A stretch of 64,000 bases of DNA from Serratia rubidaea (lineage in GTDB: Bacteria > Pseudomonadota > Gammaproteobacteria > Enterobacterales > Enterobacteriaceae). Shown piece by piece: positions 18,222 through 32,212 of the stretch (the first letter of the stretch is position 1; every line of letters begins with the position of its first letter). A program made the position numbers and the translations under genes. The DNA lies in the NCBI GenBank assembly GCA_901472405.1, contig LR590463.1:3782001-3846000 (forward strand), given 5' to 3'. The notes under the pieces were generated by a model. That model searched no databases. It had not been told where the DNA came from and saw nothing but the letters and a program-made list of their open reading frames with translations.

Positions 18222-20873
18222 ATGAGTCAGCGAGGCCTGGAAGCGCTATTACGTCCCAAATCCATCGCCGTGCTGGGCGCGTCGCAACGGCCGGGGCGCT
18301 CGGGCCACCTGATGATGCACAATCTGCTCGCCGGCGGCTTCAGCGGGCCGATTTTACCGGTGACGCCGCGCTATAAGGCGGTATGCGGCGTGATGGCCTA
18401 TGCCGACGTCGCCAGCCTGCCGATCGCCCCCGACCTGGCGATACTCTGTACTCACGACTCACGCAATCTGGCGCTGCTGGCGGCGCTGGGCGAACGCGGC
18501 TGCAAAGCGGTGATTATTCTTTCCGCCCAGCCGGCACAGTTCGCCGAGCTGAAGGCCTGCGCCCAGCGTTACGCCATACGCCTGCTGGGGCCGAACAGCC
18601 TTGGCCTGCTGGCGCCGTGGCAAGGCATCAACGCCAGTTTCTCGCCGGTGCCGATCCTGCCGGGCCGGCTGGCGTTTATTTCGCAGTCCGCCGCCGTCGC
18701 CAATACCATTCTCGACTGGGCGCAGCAGCGCGAAGTCGGCTTTTCCTACTTTGTCGCACTGGGAGACAGCCAGGATATCGACGTCGACGATCTGCTGGAC
18801 TTCCTGGCGCGCGACGCCAAAACCAGCGCCATTTTGCTGTACCTGGAAAATATTCACGATGCGCGCCGTTTCCTGTCGGCCTCGCGCAGCGCTTCCCGCA
18901 ATAAGCCGATTCTGGTGATCAAAAGCGGCCGCAGCCAGCAGGCCCAGCGCCTGCTGAACGGCCAGCAAGGGCTGGACGCCGCCTACGACGCCGCTATCCA
19001 GCGCGCCGGCCTGCTGCGCGTGCAGGATACCCACGAGCTGTTCTCGGCGGTGGAAACCCTCAGCCATATGCACCCGCTGCGCGGCGAGCGCCTGATGATT
19101 CTCAGCAACGGCGCCGCGCCGGCGGCGATGGCGCTCGACCAATTGTTGGCGCGCAACGGCAAACCGGCCGTGCTGAGTGAAGAGACGCAGCAGCAGCTTG
19201 CCGCAGCGCTGCCGGACTTTATTGCGCTGAACAACCCGCTCGATCTGCATGACGACGCCACGCCGGAACGCTATCTGGCGGCGCTGCAGGTGCTGCTGGA
19301 CAGCAACGATTACGACGCGCTGCTGCTGATTCACGCCCCCAGCGCCGCCGCGCCCGGCACCGCCACCGCGGAACAGCTGGTCGCGGCGATTCGCCGGCAC
19401 CCGCGCGGCAAGCGCATTACCCTGCTGACCAACTGGTGCGGCGAATACTCCTCGCAGGAAGCCCGCCGGCTGTTCACCGACGCCGGGATCCCGACCTACC
19501 GCACGCCGGAAGGGGCCGTGACCGCCTTTATGCATATGGTGGAGTACCGCCGCAATCAGAAACAGCTGAAGGAAACCCCGGCTCTGCCGGTCGGCCTGAC
19601 CGCCAATACCGCCGCCGCGCACCAGCTGATTCATCAGGCGCTGGCCGAGGGCGCCAGCCAGCTGGATACCCATGAGGTGCAGCCGATCCTGCAGGCTTAC
19701 GGCCTCAGCACGCTGCCGACCTGGATTGCCGGCGACAGCGCCGAAGCGGTGCATATCGCCGAGCAGATCGGCTACCCGGTGGCGCTGAAGCTGCGCTCGC
19801 CGGATATTCCGCACAAATCCGAGGTTCAGGGTGTCATGCTCTATCTGCGCACCGCCACCGAGGTGCAGCGCGCCGCCGATGCGATTCTCGACCGCGTCAA
19901 GCGCACCTATCCGCAGGCGCGCATCCACGGCCTGTTGGTCCAGAGCATGGCGAACCGCGCCGGGGCGCAGGAGCTGCGGATCGCCGTTGAACAGGATCCG
20001 ATCTTCGGCCCGCTGATTATGCTGGGTGAAGGCGGCGTAGAGTGGCGACAGGAGCATCAGGCCGCCGTCGCCCTGCCGCCGCTCAATATGGCGCTGGCGC
20101 GCTATCTGGTGCTGCAGGCGGTAAAAGGCGGCAAGATCCGCGGTCGCAGCGCCCTGCGCCCGCTGGATATTCCCGGCCTCAGCCGGCTGCTGGTGCAGGT
20201 ATCCAACCTGATCCTCGACTGCCCGGAGATCGCCCGGCTGGATATTCATCCGGTGCTGGCAACCGGCAGCGAATTTACGCTGCTGGACGTGTCGATGCAG
20301 CTGGCGCCGTTCAGCGGCGACCCGCAGGCGCGGCTGGCCATCCGCCCCTATCCGCAAGAGTTAGAAGAAAGCATCACGCTGAAGAACGGCGCGCACTGCC
20401 TGTTCCGGCCGATCCTGCCGGAAGATGAACCGGCGCTGAAGCACTTTATCGACCGCGTGACCAAAGAAGATCTTTATTACCGATATTTCAGTGAGATCAA
20501 TGAGTTTAGTCATGATGACTTAGCCAATATGACGCAAATCGACTACGATCGTGAAATGGCGTTTGTTGCGGTCGCCGAGGATGCGCAGATTATCGGCGTC
20601 ACGCGCGCGCTGTCCGACCCGGACAATACCGACGCCGAATTCGCCGTCCTGGTGCGCTCCGATCTGAAAGGATTGGGGCTGGGTCGTCAACTGCTGGAAA
20701 AGATGATCGGCTATGCCCGCAGCCGCGGTCTGCAGCGCCTGAGCGGTATCACCATGCCCAATAACCGCGGTATGGTGGCGCTGGCGGAGAAGCTGGGCTT
20801 TATGGTGGACGTGCAGCTGGAAGACGGCGTCGTGAATCTGACGTTGCCGCTCAAGCCCGGCAAACCGGGGTGA
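18222..20873 (+). CDS. patZ: Protein lysine acetyltransferase PatZ (Pka, YfiQ)
   Basis: Large Gcn5-related acetyltransferase that acetylates and inactivates acetyl-CoA synthetase and other enzymes. The domain order is an N-terminal CoA-binding Rossmann domain resembling ADP-forming acetyl-CoA synthetase (MSQRGLEALLRPKSIAVLGAS), a central succinyl-CoA synthetase/ATP-grasp region (about residues 470-700), and a C-terminal GNAT domain (about 720-880) with the acetyl-CoA loop RSDLKGLGLGRQLLEKM. Length 883 residues (E. coli 886). Ribosome binding site AAGGAGTGAGGTT. In E. coli it is catabolite-activated; no CRP site was assigned here. Confidence 0.95.
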   Translation: MSQRGLEALLRPKSIAVLGASQRPGRSGHLMMHNLLAGGFSGPILPVTPRYKAVCGVMAYADVASLPIAPDLAILCTHDSRNLALLAALGERGCKAVIILSAQPAQFAELKACAQRYAIRLLGPNSLGLLAPWQGINASFSPVPILPGRLAFISQSAAVANTILDWAQQREVGFSYFVALGDSQDIDVDDLLDFLARDAKTSAILLYLENIHDARRFLSASRSASRNKPILVIKSGRSQQAQRLLNGQQGLDAAYDAAIQRAGLLRVQDTHELFSAVETLSHMHPLRGERLMILSNGAAPAAMALDQLLARNGKPAVLSEETQQQLAAALPDFIALNNPLDLHDDATPERYLAALQVLLDSNDYDALLLIHAPSAAAPGTATAEQLVAAIRRHPRGKRITLLTNWCGEYSSQEARRLFTDAGIPTYRTPEGAVTAFMHMVEYRRNQKQLKETPALPVGLTANTAAAHQLIHQALAEGASQLDTHEVQPILQAYGLSTLPTWIAGDSAEAVHIAEQIGYPVALKLRSPDIPHKSEVQGVMLYLRTATEVQRAADAILDRVKRTYPQARIHGLLVQSMANRAGAQELRIAVEQDPIFGPLIMLGEGGVEWRQEHQAAVALPPLNMALARYLVLQAVKGGKIRGRSALRPLDIPGLSRLLVQVSNLILDCPEIARLDIHPVLATGSEFTLLDVSMQLAPFSGDPQARLAIRPYPQELEESITLKNGAHCLFRPILPEDEPALKHFIDRVTKEDLYYRYFSEINEFSHDDLANMTQIDYDREMAFVAVAEDAQIIGVTRALSDPDNTDAEFAVLVRSDLKGLGLGRQLLEKMIGYARSRGLQRLSGITMPNNRGMVALAEKLGFMVDVQLEDGVVNLTLPLKPGKPG

Positions 20874-21025
20874 GCTATGTCGCAACACGTTACAAATCCA
20901 CCATTTAATGCCAAAACATACGCACAATCGGGGCAACTAATGGTATTATCGACCACTTGTTCGATTTTATGTTGTCTGCATGTGGCGTTCCGGCCATCTA
21001 ATCATGAGAGAAGAAGCGCACTGTG

Positions 21026-22381
21026 ATGTTGTCAAAATTTAAACGTAGCAAACATCAACAACACCTTGCACAACTGCCCAAAATTCCCCAGTCGGTAGCT
21101 GATGTTCGTACGCTATACGCGCCGTCGGATTACCGCACCGCCTTACTTGATGCGATCGCCAGCGCCACGCAGCGCATCTATCTGGTCGCCCTGTATCTTG
21201 AGCACGACGATGCCGGCCGTGATATTCTCAACGCGCTGTATCAGGCAAAGCAGCTGCGCCCTGAACTGGAAATATGCGTATTGGTGGACTGGCATCGCGC
21301 ACAGCGCGGCCGTATCGGCGCCGCCGCGGCCAATACCAACGCCGACTGGTACTGCGCCATGGCGCAGCAGCACCCGGACCTCAGCGTGCCGGTATACGGC
21401 GTGCCGGTGAATACCCGTGAAGCACTGGGCGTTCTGCACCTTAAAGGCTTTATCGTTGACGATACCGTCATCTACAGCGGCGCCAGCATCAACGATGTCT
21501 ATCTGCATCAGCACGATAAATACCGTTACGATCGTTACCAACTGCTTAACAACGCTGCGCTGGCCAACGCGATGGTCGATTACATCAGGCAGCATCTGTT
21601 GACCGCCGGCGCCGTGCAGCGCCTGGACCGCTGCGATCGCCCGAAAAGCCCGGAAATCAAAAACGAAACGCGGCAGTTTCGCCTTGCCCTGCGCCACGAC
21701 GGCTACCGCTTCAGCGGCAACGCGGGCAACGATGAGCTGGCTGTTACGCCGCTGGTCGGGCTGGGCAAGCAAAGCGTGCTGAACAAGACCATCCATCACC
21801 TGATGGCCTGCACCGATCAAAAGCTGACCTTGTGCACCCCTTACTTCAATCTGCCGGCGCTGCTGGTGCGCAATATCATTTATCTGCTGCGCCAGGGCAA
21901 ACAGGTGGAAATTATCGTCGGCGACAAAACCGCCAACGACTTCTATATTCCACAGGATCAGCCGTTCAAGATTATCGGCGCGCTGCCGTACCTGTATGAA
22001 ATCAACCTGCGCCGCTTTATCACCCGCCTGCAGCGCTATGTCGATACCGGCCAGCTGATCGTTCGCCTGTGGAAAGACGGCGATAACAGCTATCACCTGA
22101 AAGGCATATGGGTCGATGACGAGTGGCAGCTGCTCACCGGTAATAACCTCAACCCGCGCGCCTGGCGGCTGGATTTGGAAAACGCCATTCTGATCCATGA
22201 CCCTAACCAGGAAATGCGTGAGCAGCGCGCCCAAGAGCTGGAATGCATCCGCGCCCATACCACCGTGGTCGGCCACTATCAGGAATTGGAAAGCATTCAG
22301 CAGTACCCGGTCAAAGTCCGTAAGCTGATCCGCCGGTTACGCCGTATCCGCATCGACCGGTTGATTAGCCGTATACTCTGA
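21026..22381 (+). CDS. pssA: CDP-diacylglycerol--serine O-phosphatidyltransferase PssA
   Basis: Makes phosphatidylserine, the committed step to phosphatidylethanolamine, at the inner membrane. It belongs to the phospholipase-D-like superfamily. The two HxKxxxxD motifs are HLKGFIVDD (about residue 138) and HLKGIWVDD (about residue 357). The very basic C-terminus KLIRRLRRIRIDRLISRIL is almost identical to E. coli and helps membrane association. Length about 451 residues, as expected. A GTG one codon earlier at 21023 is in frame, but MLSKFKR is the conserved beginning. Confidence 0.95.
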   Translation: MLSKFKRSKHQQHLAQLPKIPQSVADVRTLYAPSDYRTALLDAIASATQRIYLVALYLEHDDAGRDILNALYQAKQLRPELEICVLVDWHRAQRGRIGAAAANTNADWYCAMAQQHPDLSVPVYGVPVNTREALGVLHLKGFIVDDTVIYSGASINDVYLHQHDKYRYDRYQLLNNAALANAMVDYIRQHLLTAGAVQRLDRCDRPKSPEIKNETRQFRLALRHDGYRFSGNAGNDELAVTPLVGLGKQSVLNKTIHHLMACTDQKLTLCTPYFNLPALLVRNIIYLLRQGKQVEIIVGDKTANDFYIPQDQPFKIIGALPYLYEINLRRFITRLQRYVDTGQLIVRLWKDGDNSYHLKGIWVDDEWQLLTGNNLNPRAWRLDLENAILIHDPNQEMREQRAQELECIRAHTTVVGHYQELESIQQYPVKVRKLIRRLRRIRIDRLISRIL

Positions 22382-22405
22382 TTCCGCTATAATTACCTTT
22401 CCAGG

Positions 22406-22428
22406 CCCCGGCACATGCCGGGGTTTTT
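22406..22428 (+). terminator. Rho-independent terminator after pssA
   Basis: CCCCGGC (22406-22412) and GCCGGGG form a GC-rich stem over ACAT, followed by five T residues. It lies 24 bases after the pssA stop. Confidence 0.85.
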
Positions 22429-22457
22429 GTACGCCATGACGACAGGACGTTTTCATT

Positions 22458-22787
22458 ATGCGTGTATTACATCTCTGCCTGCTTATTCCACTGTTATTCA
22501 CCAGCGGCTGCAGCCATCTGGCCAACGACAGCTGGACCGGCAAGGACAAAGCCCAGCATTTTATCGGTTCCGCGGCGCTGGCCGCCGCCGGCAGCGCCTA
22601 TGGTGACCATCAGAATTGGAGCGAGCCTCACAGCCGCACTTTCGGCCTGATGTTCGCCATCAGCATCGGCGCCGCCAAAGAGCTGTATGACAGCCGCGAA
22701 GGTGGCACCGGCTGGAGCTGGAAGGATTTTGCCTGGGACGTTGCCGGCGCGGCGGCAGGCTATAGCCTGTACCACGCCGCCCACTGA
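22458..22787 (+). CDS. yfiM: Small lipoprotein YfiM (DUF2279)
   Basis: Predicted lipoprotein of 109 residues with signal peptide and lipobox FTSGC (Cys at about residue 18). It contains [16 protein letters not shown] and [17 protein letters not shown], the family hallmarks. The C-terminal half has hydrophobic, glycine-rich segments. Function is unknown. It always sits between pssA and kgtP in this group and converges on kgtP with one base between the stops. Confidence 0.88.
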   Translation: MRVLHLCLLIPLLFTSGCSHLANDSWTGKDKAQHFIGSAALAAAGSAYGDHQNWSEPHSRTFGLMFAISIGAAKELYDSREGGTGWSWKDFAWDVAGAAAGYSLYHAAH

Positions 22788-22788
22788 C

Positions 22789-24093
22789 TTACAGCTGAAT
22801 CTCTTTCCCTTTACGGTGCAGCCTCAGCGAGACCAGCAGCGCCAACAGGCTCATGCCGGACACATACCAGAAGAAGGCGTTTTCGATACCGAACGACTTC
22901 AGCGACAGCGCGACGTATTCCGCCGAGCCGCCGAACATTGCATTCGCCACCGCATAAGACAGCCCTACGCCTAACGCCCGTACCTCAGGCGGGAACATTT
23001 CCGCCTTCAGCAGGCCGCTTATCGAGGTATAAAAGCTGATGATCACCAGAGCAACCACAATCAAACCAAAGGCGGCATAGGGGCTGGAGACGTTTTTCAA
23101 GGTAAACAGAATTGGCACCGTCAACAGCGTCGCCAGCGTAGAGAAGATCAACATCGAGTTACGACGACCGATCTTATCCGACAGCGCCCCGGCCACCGGC
23201 TGCAGCAGCATAAAGACGAACAGCGCCGCCGTCATAATGCCGCTGGCCAGTTTGGCGTCCATACCGGCGGTATTAACCAGATATTTTTGCATATAGGTGG
23301 TGAAGGTATAAAACGTCAACGACCCTGCCGCGGTAAAGCCCAGCACCATCACAAACGCCTTACGGTTTTTCCACAGCCCTCGCAGCGAGCCGGCATCCTG
23401 ATGATTACGGGTTGAAGCGTCAGAGGTTTCGTTCAGCGAGCGGCGCAGATAGAGTGCCACCACCGCCAGTACCGCCCCTAACGCAAACGGGATGCGCCAG
23501 CCCCAGGCCACTAACTCGGCATGAGACAGGATTTGCTGCAGCACTACCAAAACCAGCAACGCCAACAGCTGGCCGCCGATCAGCGTGACATATTGGAAAG
23601 AGGCGTAAAAACCACGTTTGCCTTTCACCGCCACTTCACTCATATAGGTCGCGCTGGTGCCGTATTCGCCGCCGACCGACAGCCCCTGGAACAAGCGTGC
23701 AACCAGCAACAGCACCGGCGCCCAGTTGCCGATCGCTGCGTAAGTGGGCAGGCAGGCGATCACCAGCGATCCCGCGCACATCATGCAGACAGAAATCAGC
23801 ATTGAGTTCTTACGGCCGTGCTTATCGGCGATATAGCCGAACAGCCAGCCGCCGATTGGCCGCATAAAAAAGCCGGCGGCAAAGATGCCGGCGGTTTGCA
23901 GCAGCTGGGTGGTACTGTTGCCCGCCGGAAAAAAGGCGGCGGCAAAATAGATCGAGCAGAAGGAATAAACGTAAAAATCAAACCACTCCACCAGGTTTCC
24001 CGATGAAGCGCCGACAATGGCAAAGATGCGTTTTTTCTTATCCTGAGCCTCTAACGTAGCGGCATCCCCGAGTGATGAGGTTGTTTCAGTCAT
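22789..24093 (-). CDS. kgtP: Alpha-ketoglutarate:proton symporter KgtP
   Basis: Inner-membrane MFS transporter (metabolite:H+ symporter family) that imports 2-oxoglutarate. It has twelve helices; the family loop appears as [12 protein letters not shown] after helix two, and the block [19 protein letters not shown] is conserved. Length 434 residues from the ATG at 24093, which has GGAG upstream and matches the E. coli start. A longer frame to 24123 adds ten unconserved residues. In E. coli the gene also borders an rRNA operon (rrnG). Confidence 0.94.
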   Translation of the reverse strand: MTETTSSLGDAATLEAQDKKKRIFAIVGASSGNLVEWFDFYVYSFCSIYFAAAFFPAGNSTTQLLQTAGIFAAGFFMRPIGGWLFGYIADKHGRKNSMLISVCMMCAGSLVIACLPTYAAIGNWAPVLLLVARLFQGLSVGGEYGTSATYMSEVAVKGKRGFYASFQYVTLIGGQLLALLVLVVLQQILSHAELVAWGWRIPFALGAVLAVVALYLRRSLNETSDASTRNHQDAGSLRGLWKNRKAFVMVLGFTAAGSLTFYTFTTYMQKYLVNTAGMDAKLASGIMTAALFVFMLLQPVAGALSDKIGRRNSMLIFSTLATLLTVPILFTLKNVSSPYAAFGLIVVALVIISFYTSISGLLKAEMFPPEVRALGVGLSYAVANAMFGGSAEYVALSLKSFGIENAFFWYVSGMSLLALLVSLRLHRKGKEIQL

Positions 24094-24313
24094 TATCTGT
24101 TCTCCAAGCCAATGTTTTGGCACCCTGCATATTGTTACTTTGTTGTTTACAATAAATTAACAACTTAGTGGATAGCAGGCTAAGAATATTCGCGGGATTT
24201 TTGTGATGGGCATTAAACAGTAGGATGAAAGTCGCGCACTGTTACAGTGCGTTGCTACAGGCGCACTCTTAGCTCGGGAACTATCAGCAAATTTTATTTT
24301 TCCGACCAAACGC
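24094..24313. other. Gap between kgtP and the rRNA operon terminators, with a small palindrome
   Basis: A 220-base non-coding stretch. It should hold the kgtP promoter on the minus strand. It contains a perfect inverted repeat CGCACTG-TTA-CAGTGCG (24235-24251) that could be an operator or a small hairpin. No gene is seen. Confidence 0.4.
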
Positions 24314-24346
24314 AAAAAGCCTCATGCTTTCGCATGAGGCTTTCTA
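24314..24346. terminator. Distal terminator of the rRNA operon
   Basis: AAAAGCCTCATGC pairs with GCATGAGGCTTT over a TTTC loop, flanked by A-rich and T-rich sides, so it works for transcription coming from the operon. It lies beyond the 5S remnant and backs up the proximal terminator. Confidence 0.75.
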
Positions 24347-24347
24347 C

Positions 24348-24375
24348 TTTATTTGATGCCTGGCAGTGTCCTACT
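24348..24375 (-). repeat. Second copy of the 5S rRNA 3' end (truncated)
   Basis: These 28 bases are identical to 24525-24552, which cover the last 20 nucleotides of the 5S gene plus eight bases of its trailer. The rest of a 5S gene is absent: inward of this point the sequence is a string of small hairpins (24383-24440), such as GGCTC-TTC-GAGCC and GCCCC-TGC-GGGGC. It looks like the scar of a lost or recombined tandem 5S gene. Confidence 0.7.
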
Positions 24376-24489
24376 TTACTCGGCTCTTCGAGCCTCGCCC
24401 CTGCGGGGCCGCCGCAAGCGGCGTTCAAACGCGCTATCGCGCCTTTGTCGCATGTCATGCTCGAGCAGAACACCTGCCAACAGACAAAA

Positions 24490-24525
24490 CAAAAAGCCCC
24501 GTGCTGATGCACGGGGCTTTTTGTT
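24490..24525. terminator. Proximal terminator of the rRNA operon
   Basis: AAAAAGCCCCGTGC pairs with GCACGGGGCTTTTT over a four-base loop, directly after the 5S gene. Its perfect symmetry allows function in both directions. Confidence 0.85.
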
Positions 24526-24532
24526 TTATTTG

Positions 24533-24652
24533 ATGCCTGGCAGTGTCCTACTCTCGCATGGGGAGACCCCACACTACCATCGGCGCTACGGCGTTTCACT
24601 TCTGAGTTCGGCATGGGGTCAGGTGGGACCACCGCGCTATTACCGCCAGGCA
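24533..24652 (-). rRNA. rrf: 5S ribosomal RNA
   Basis: Full-length 120-nucleotide 5S gene on the minus strand, starting with TGCCTGGCGGTAATAGCG and ending with ACACTGCCAGGCAT. The ends were set by complementarity of the terminal stem. It lies 265 bases downstream of 23S. Confidence 0.95.
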
Positions 24653-24690
24653 AATTCTTTTTTACCCGTCCTGTGTCTTTCACGCTGCTG

Positions 24691-24779
24691 CCGCGTTGGC
24701 CGCTCTCTGTCGTCACAGTCACATACTCATGTATGTCCTGCTCCGCCATCGCTTGCCGCCTTGCTTCAGCGCGAAATCC
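24691..24779. repeat. Diverged ERIC-like palindromic element in the 23S-5S spacer
   Basis: The stretch matches the order of conserved blocks of the enterobacterial ERIC repeat: GCGTTGGC, CAGTCACATACTCATGTATG (the central stem-loop region), TCCTG, then TCGCTTGCCGCCTT. It is inside transcribed rRNA spacer. Identity is partial, so it is called ERIC-like. Confidence 0.5.
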
Positions 24780-24917
24780 TTCGGACTTCAATCACAGAAC
24801 AGGCTGAAAATTATTCGTATCATCCTGATACTCACCCCTTCGGGGCCAACGCTCCGCGTTGTTCAAAATCGTTCCCGACGATTTTGTCATGTCTCTCTAA
24901 AACACCTTCGGTGTTGT

Positions 24918-27826
<2,909 letters not shown>

Positions 27827-27856
27827 TCACAACCCGAAGATGTTTCTTCTGTCTGG

Positions 27857-27960
27857 CCGGTTGGCTGCGCGTCGTGAATTCTGCGTTACGCAGTGCTCGG
27901 AATGCTCATGGACATTAAGTCCACTCCGCTTCCTCCGCGCTGGGCGCCTTGACTTCACTT
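27857..27960. repeat. Palindromic insert in the 23S-tRNA-Ala spacer
   Basis: It contains nested inverted repeats: CTGCG-TTA-CGCAG (27881-27893) and TGGAC-ATTAA-GTCCA (27909-27923), in GC-rich flanks beginning GGTTGGCTGCGCG. It would fold into a cruciform or RNA stem in the pre-rRNA. It resembles the variable loops known in enterobacterial rRNA spacers. Confidence 0.45.
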
Positions 27961-28087
27961 AGCTCGCTCAACCTGCTAGGGGTTGTAATAAATTTGAGAG
28001 ACTCTATGACAGGTTACTCCTCATCCCAAACTTCTACGGAGGGACAAGTTTCAGCCGTCATGTTTCAATTTTCAGCTTGTTCCAGAT

Positions 28088-28099
28088 TGTTAAAGAGCA
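28088..28099 (-). promoter_or_regulatory. boxA antitermination element before 23S
   Basis: The complement reads TGCTCTTTAACA, identical to the leader boxA at 30193-30204. NusB/S10 bind here to maintain antitermination into 23S. Confidence 0.85.
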
Positions 28100-28158
28100 A
28101 AATACTTCGCAGCATACTGTCGCCAATATACTCTGAAGTATTGATATTCGGACTTATA

Positions 28159-28234
28159 TGGTGGAGCTAAGCGGGATCGAACCGCTGACCTCCTGCGTGC
28201 AAGGCAGGCGCTCTCCCAGCTGAGCTATAGCCCC
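28159..28234 (-). tRNA. tRNA-Ala (anticodon TGC)
   Basis: A 76-nucleotide tRNA on the minus strand starting GGGGCTATAGCTCAG, with anticodon loop CTTGCAC (anticodon TGC), T-loop GTTCGATCC and encoded CCA. Standard position in the 16S-23S spacer after tRNA-Ile. Confidence 0.97.
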
Positions 28235-28265
28235 ATACAGTCACTGACAGAGACCTTCGGTTTAC

Positions 28266-28347
28266 TACTTCTCTTCTAGGCAAGGCGTGGGGTCGCGACG
28301 CATATTGAAATATGCGAGCGGCGCCATAACGCAGCATAGGAGAGAAG

Positions 28348-28350
<3 letters not shown>
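28266..28350. repeat. Palindromic insert between tRNA-Ala and tRNA-Ile
   Basis: An imperfect inverted repeat of about 85 bases. Outer arms are CTACTTCTCTTCTAGGC (28266-28282) against the complement of 28334-28350. The centre is a perfect stem CGCATATT-GA-AATATGCG (28299-28316). The outer arm runs into the last bases of the tRNA-Ile gene. Confidence 0.55.
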
Positions 28351-28424
<74 letters not shown>

Positions 28425-28498
28425 ATAAAGGTATTTCTGCTCGTTACTTTTTCATCAGACAATCTGTGTGGACACTGCACAGTCAGGATATCTTTAGG

Positions 28499-30040
<1,542 letters not shown>

Positions 30041-30192
30041 AAAGCTTGATTCGCTAAATTAATAGCTGTTGCTCAAAGATTTACTGCATGAATTTTACTT
30101 CAGTTAGTCACTCTTCAAGACTTGATATTTTTTTTGCATCCGAAGATGCTGGATATCGTCTTGTGAGTGCCCACACAGATTGTCTGATAAAT

Positions 30193-30204
30193 TGTTAAAG
30201 AGCA
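30193..30204 (-). promoter_or_regulatory. boxA antitermination element in the rRNA leader
   Basis: The complement reads TGCTCTTTAACA, the canonical boxA. It is followed by a segment (30160-30190) complementary to the 16S trailer, forming the RNase III processing stem. Confidence 0.9.
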
Positions 30205-30243
30205 GTGAGTTACGCGCTTTCGCTTGCTAACTCGAGGTGGCGT

Positions 30244-30271
30244 ATATTACGCTTTCCTCTTTCAGAGTCAA
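30244..30271 (-). promoter_or_regulatory. rRNA promoter P2
   Basis: On the minus strand, -35 TTGACT (30271-30266), a 16-base spacer and -10 TAATAT (30249-30244). The position and sequence, followed by a GC-rich ACGCC discriminator, match the weaker P2 of E. coli rrn operons. Confidence 0.85.
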
Positions 30272-30351
30272 CCCGTTTTTTCAGGATTTTTTCTCTGTCG
30301 GCCCCGGATACTCTGTGAAGTTGTTCACATGTTCCGTGTCGATGGAGGCGC

Positions 30352-30379
30352 ATTATAGGGAGGCGATTCAGAATGACAA
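30352..30379 (-). promoter_or_regulatory. rRNA promoter P1
   Basis: On the minus strand, -35 TTGTCA (30379-30374), a 16-base spacer and consensus -10 TATAAT (30357-30352), then the discriminator GCGCCTCC. This is the canonical growth-rate- and ppGpp-regulated P1. The upstream side (30380-30431) is short and A/T-rich before gmhB, so the UP element and Fis sites must reach into the gmhB 3' end. Confidence 0.9.
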
Positions 30380-30431
30380 GGATTAATATTCACTTTTTTC
30401 TCAACCGCTCACTATTACGCCACAACGCCGA

Positions 30432-30995
30432 TTAAACCCGCTGTTTTATCGCCTGCGGCAGCTCAGCCAGGCTGTTTAACACCCAATCGGCCTGTTGCTC
30501 CCCTTCCGCCGTTACCGCTTTACCGGTACGGACCAGAACTTTAGTGCCTACGCCCGCGGCGGCGGCGGCCTGCATATCTTCCAGTTTATCGCCCACCATA
30601 TAAGAAGCGGCCATATCGATATTCAGTTCCTGCTGCGCCTGCAGCAGCATGCCCGGCTGCGGTTTACGGCAGTCGCACACCTGGCGCAGCTCTTCAACCA
30701 CCGCCTCCGGGTGGTGCGGGCAGAAATAGATGCCGTCGAAGTCGACGCCGCGATCGGCCAGCGACCAGTCCATCCATTCGGTGAGGTACATAAACTGATC
30801 TTCGCTGAACATCCCGCGCGCAATGCCCGACTGATTGGTTACCAACACCAGCGCAAAGCCCATGTTTTTCAATTCACGGCATGCATCGATCACACCATCA
30901 ATAAATTGGAAGTCATCGATTTCATGGACATAGCCATGGTCGACATTGATCGTGCCGTCACGATCTAAAAAAATAGCTGGAACGCTTTGTGTCAC
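30432..30995 (-). CDS. gmhB: D-glycero-beta-D-manno-heptose 1,7-bisphosphate 7-phosphatase GmhB
   Basis: HAD-family phosphatase of ADP-heptose synthesis, needed for the LPS inner core. The catalytic motif is FLDRDGTIN near residue 11, with [10 protein letters not shown] as motif II and GDKLEDM as motif IV. The zinc loop is CPHH followed by CDC. Length 187 residues (E. coli 191). The GTG at 30995 is the chosen start because CAGGAG lies seven bases before it and it aligns with the E. coli N-terminus. An upstream ATG at 31037 would add unconserved residues. In E. coli gmhB likewise precedes the 16S gene of rrnH. Confidence 0.94.
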   Translation of the reverse strand: MTQSVPAIFLDRDGTINVDHGYVHEIDDFQFIDGVIDACRELKNMGFALVLVTNQSGIARGMFSEDQFMYLTEWMDWSLADRGVDFDGIYFCPHHPEAVVEELRQVCDCRKPQPGMLLQAQQELNIDMAASYMVGDKLEDMQAAAAAGVGTKVLVRTGKAVTAEGEQQADWVLNSLAELPQAIKQRV

Positions 30996-31077
30996 CGGTT
31001 TGCTCCTGAGGGCCTGAAAACGCGGACAGTATCGCATGTTTTACCCCATGCTGAGAACGCCGGTGAAAGCGCCCCCG

Positions 31078-31108
31078 TTGACTTGGACGTCTAGACGCCT
31101 TAACATCT
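31078..31108 (+). promoter_or_regulatory. metN promoter with MetJ boxes
   Basis: -35 TTGACT (31078-31083), a 17-base spacer and -10 TAACAT (31101-31106). Three consecutive eight-base MetJ boxes overlap it: GGACGTCT (31085), AGACGCCT (31093) and TAACATCT (31101), matching AGACGTCT at 7, 7 and 5 of 8 positions. MetJ with SAM would block RNA polymerase here, repressing metNIQ when methionine is plentiful. Confidence 0.88.
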
Positions 31109-31180
31109 GAGCATACCTTGGTGCCACGCCAAGGTTTACTTTTATCTAGCCACGGGCAACCACGCTAAAATAAGAAGAAT

Positions 31181-32212
31181 ATGATTAAACTCTCTAACAT
31201 TACCAAAGTGTTCCAGCAGGGCTCGCGTACCATTAACGCGCTCTCCGACGTGACCCTCCACGTCCCTGCCGGGCAGATTTACGGCGTTATCGGCGCATCG
31301 GGCGCCGGTAAAAGTACGCTTATCCGCTGCGCCAATATGCTTGAGCGCCCGACATCAGGCCAGGTTCTGGTAGACGGCCAGGATCTCACCGCCCTGTCAG
31401 AAAGTGAACTGACGCGCGCACGCCGCCAGATCGGCATGATTTTCCAGCACTTCAACTTACTTTCGTCCCGCACCGTTTTCGGCAACGTTGCGCTGCCGCT
31501 GGAGCTGGATAACACCCCGCGCGCCGACATCAAAAAGCGCGTCGGCGAGCTGCTGGAGCTGGTCGGCCTGGCCGATAAGCACGACGCCTACCCGGCCAAC
31601 CTGTCCGGCGGCCAAAAACAGCGCGTGGCGATCGCCCGTGCGCTGGCCAGCCAGCCTAAAGTGCTGCTGTGCGACGAAGCCACCAGCGCCCTGGACCCGG
31701 CCACCACCCGTTCCATTCTGGAACTGCTGAAAGACATTAACCGCCGTCTGGGGCTGACCATCCTGCTGATCACCCACGAAATGGACGTGGTGAAACGCAT
31801 CTGCGATCAGGTCGCCGTGATAAGCCAGGGCCAGCTGATTGAAAAAGACAGTGTCAGCGAAGTGTTCTCACACCCGAAAACACCGCTGGCGCAGCAGTTT
31901 ATTCAGTCCACGCTGCATCTGGATATTCCTGACGATTACGCCGAGCGCCTGAGCCCGGAACGCAGCGGCGACCGCCAACCCCTGCTGCGCCTGGAGTTTA
32001 CCGGCCAGTCGGTGGATGCGCCGCTGCTGTCCGAAGCCGCGCGTCGCTTTAACGTCAATAACAATATTATCAGCGCGCAGATGGATTATGCGGGCGGAGT
32101 GAAATTCGGTGTGATGCTGGCAGAGCTGCACGGCAGCGATGAAGACGCACTGGCGACCATTAAATTCCTGCAAGAAAATCAGGTCAAAGTAGAGGTTCTG
32201 GGTTATGTCTGA
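31181..32212 (+). CDS. metN: Methionine ABC importer ATPase MetN
   Basis: Nucleotide-binding subunit of the D/L-methionine importer. Walker A is GASGAGKST (residues 38-46), the signature is LSGGQKQRV, Walker B is [13 protein letters not shown] and the switch histidine is in LITHE. The C-terminal 100 residues are the ACT-like regulatory domain that binds methionine and inhibits transport when the cell is replete. Length 343 residues as in E. coli. It overlaps metI by eight bases. Confidence 0.96.
   Translation: MIKLSNITKVFQQGSRTINALSDVTLHVPAGQIYGVIGASGAGKSTLIRCANMLERPTSGQVLVDGQDLTALSESELTRARRQIGMIFQHFNLLSSRTVFGNVALPLELDNTPRADIKKRVGELLELVGLADKHDAYPANLSGGQKQRVAIARALASQPKVLLCDEATSALDPATTRSILELLKDINRRLGLTILLITHEMDVVKRICDQVAVISQGQLIEKDSVSEVFSHPKTPLAQQFIQSTLHLDIPDDYAERLSPERSGDRQPLLRLEFTGQSVDAPLLSEAARRFNVNNNIISAQMDYAGGVKFGVMLAELHGSDEDALATIKFLQENQVKVEVLGYV

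Noticed and set aside
24377..24490. A complete second 5S gene or a tRNA after 5S
   Set aside because: Only the last 20 nucleotides of 5S match; no tRNA cloverleaf can be drawn from the hairpin string.
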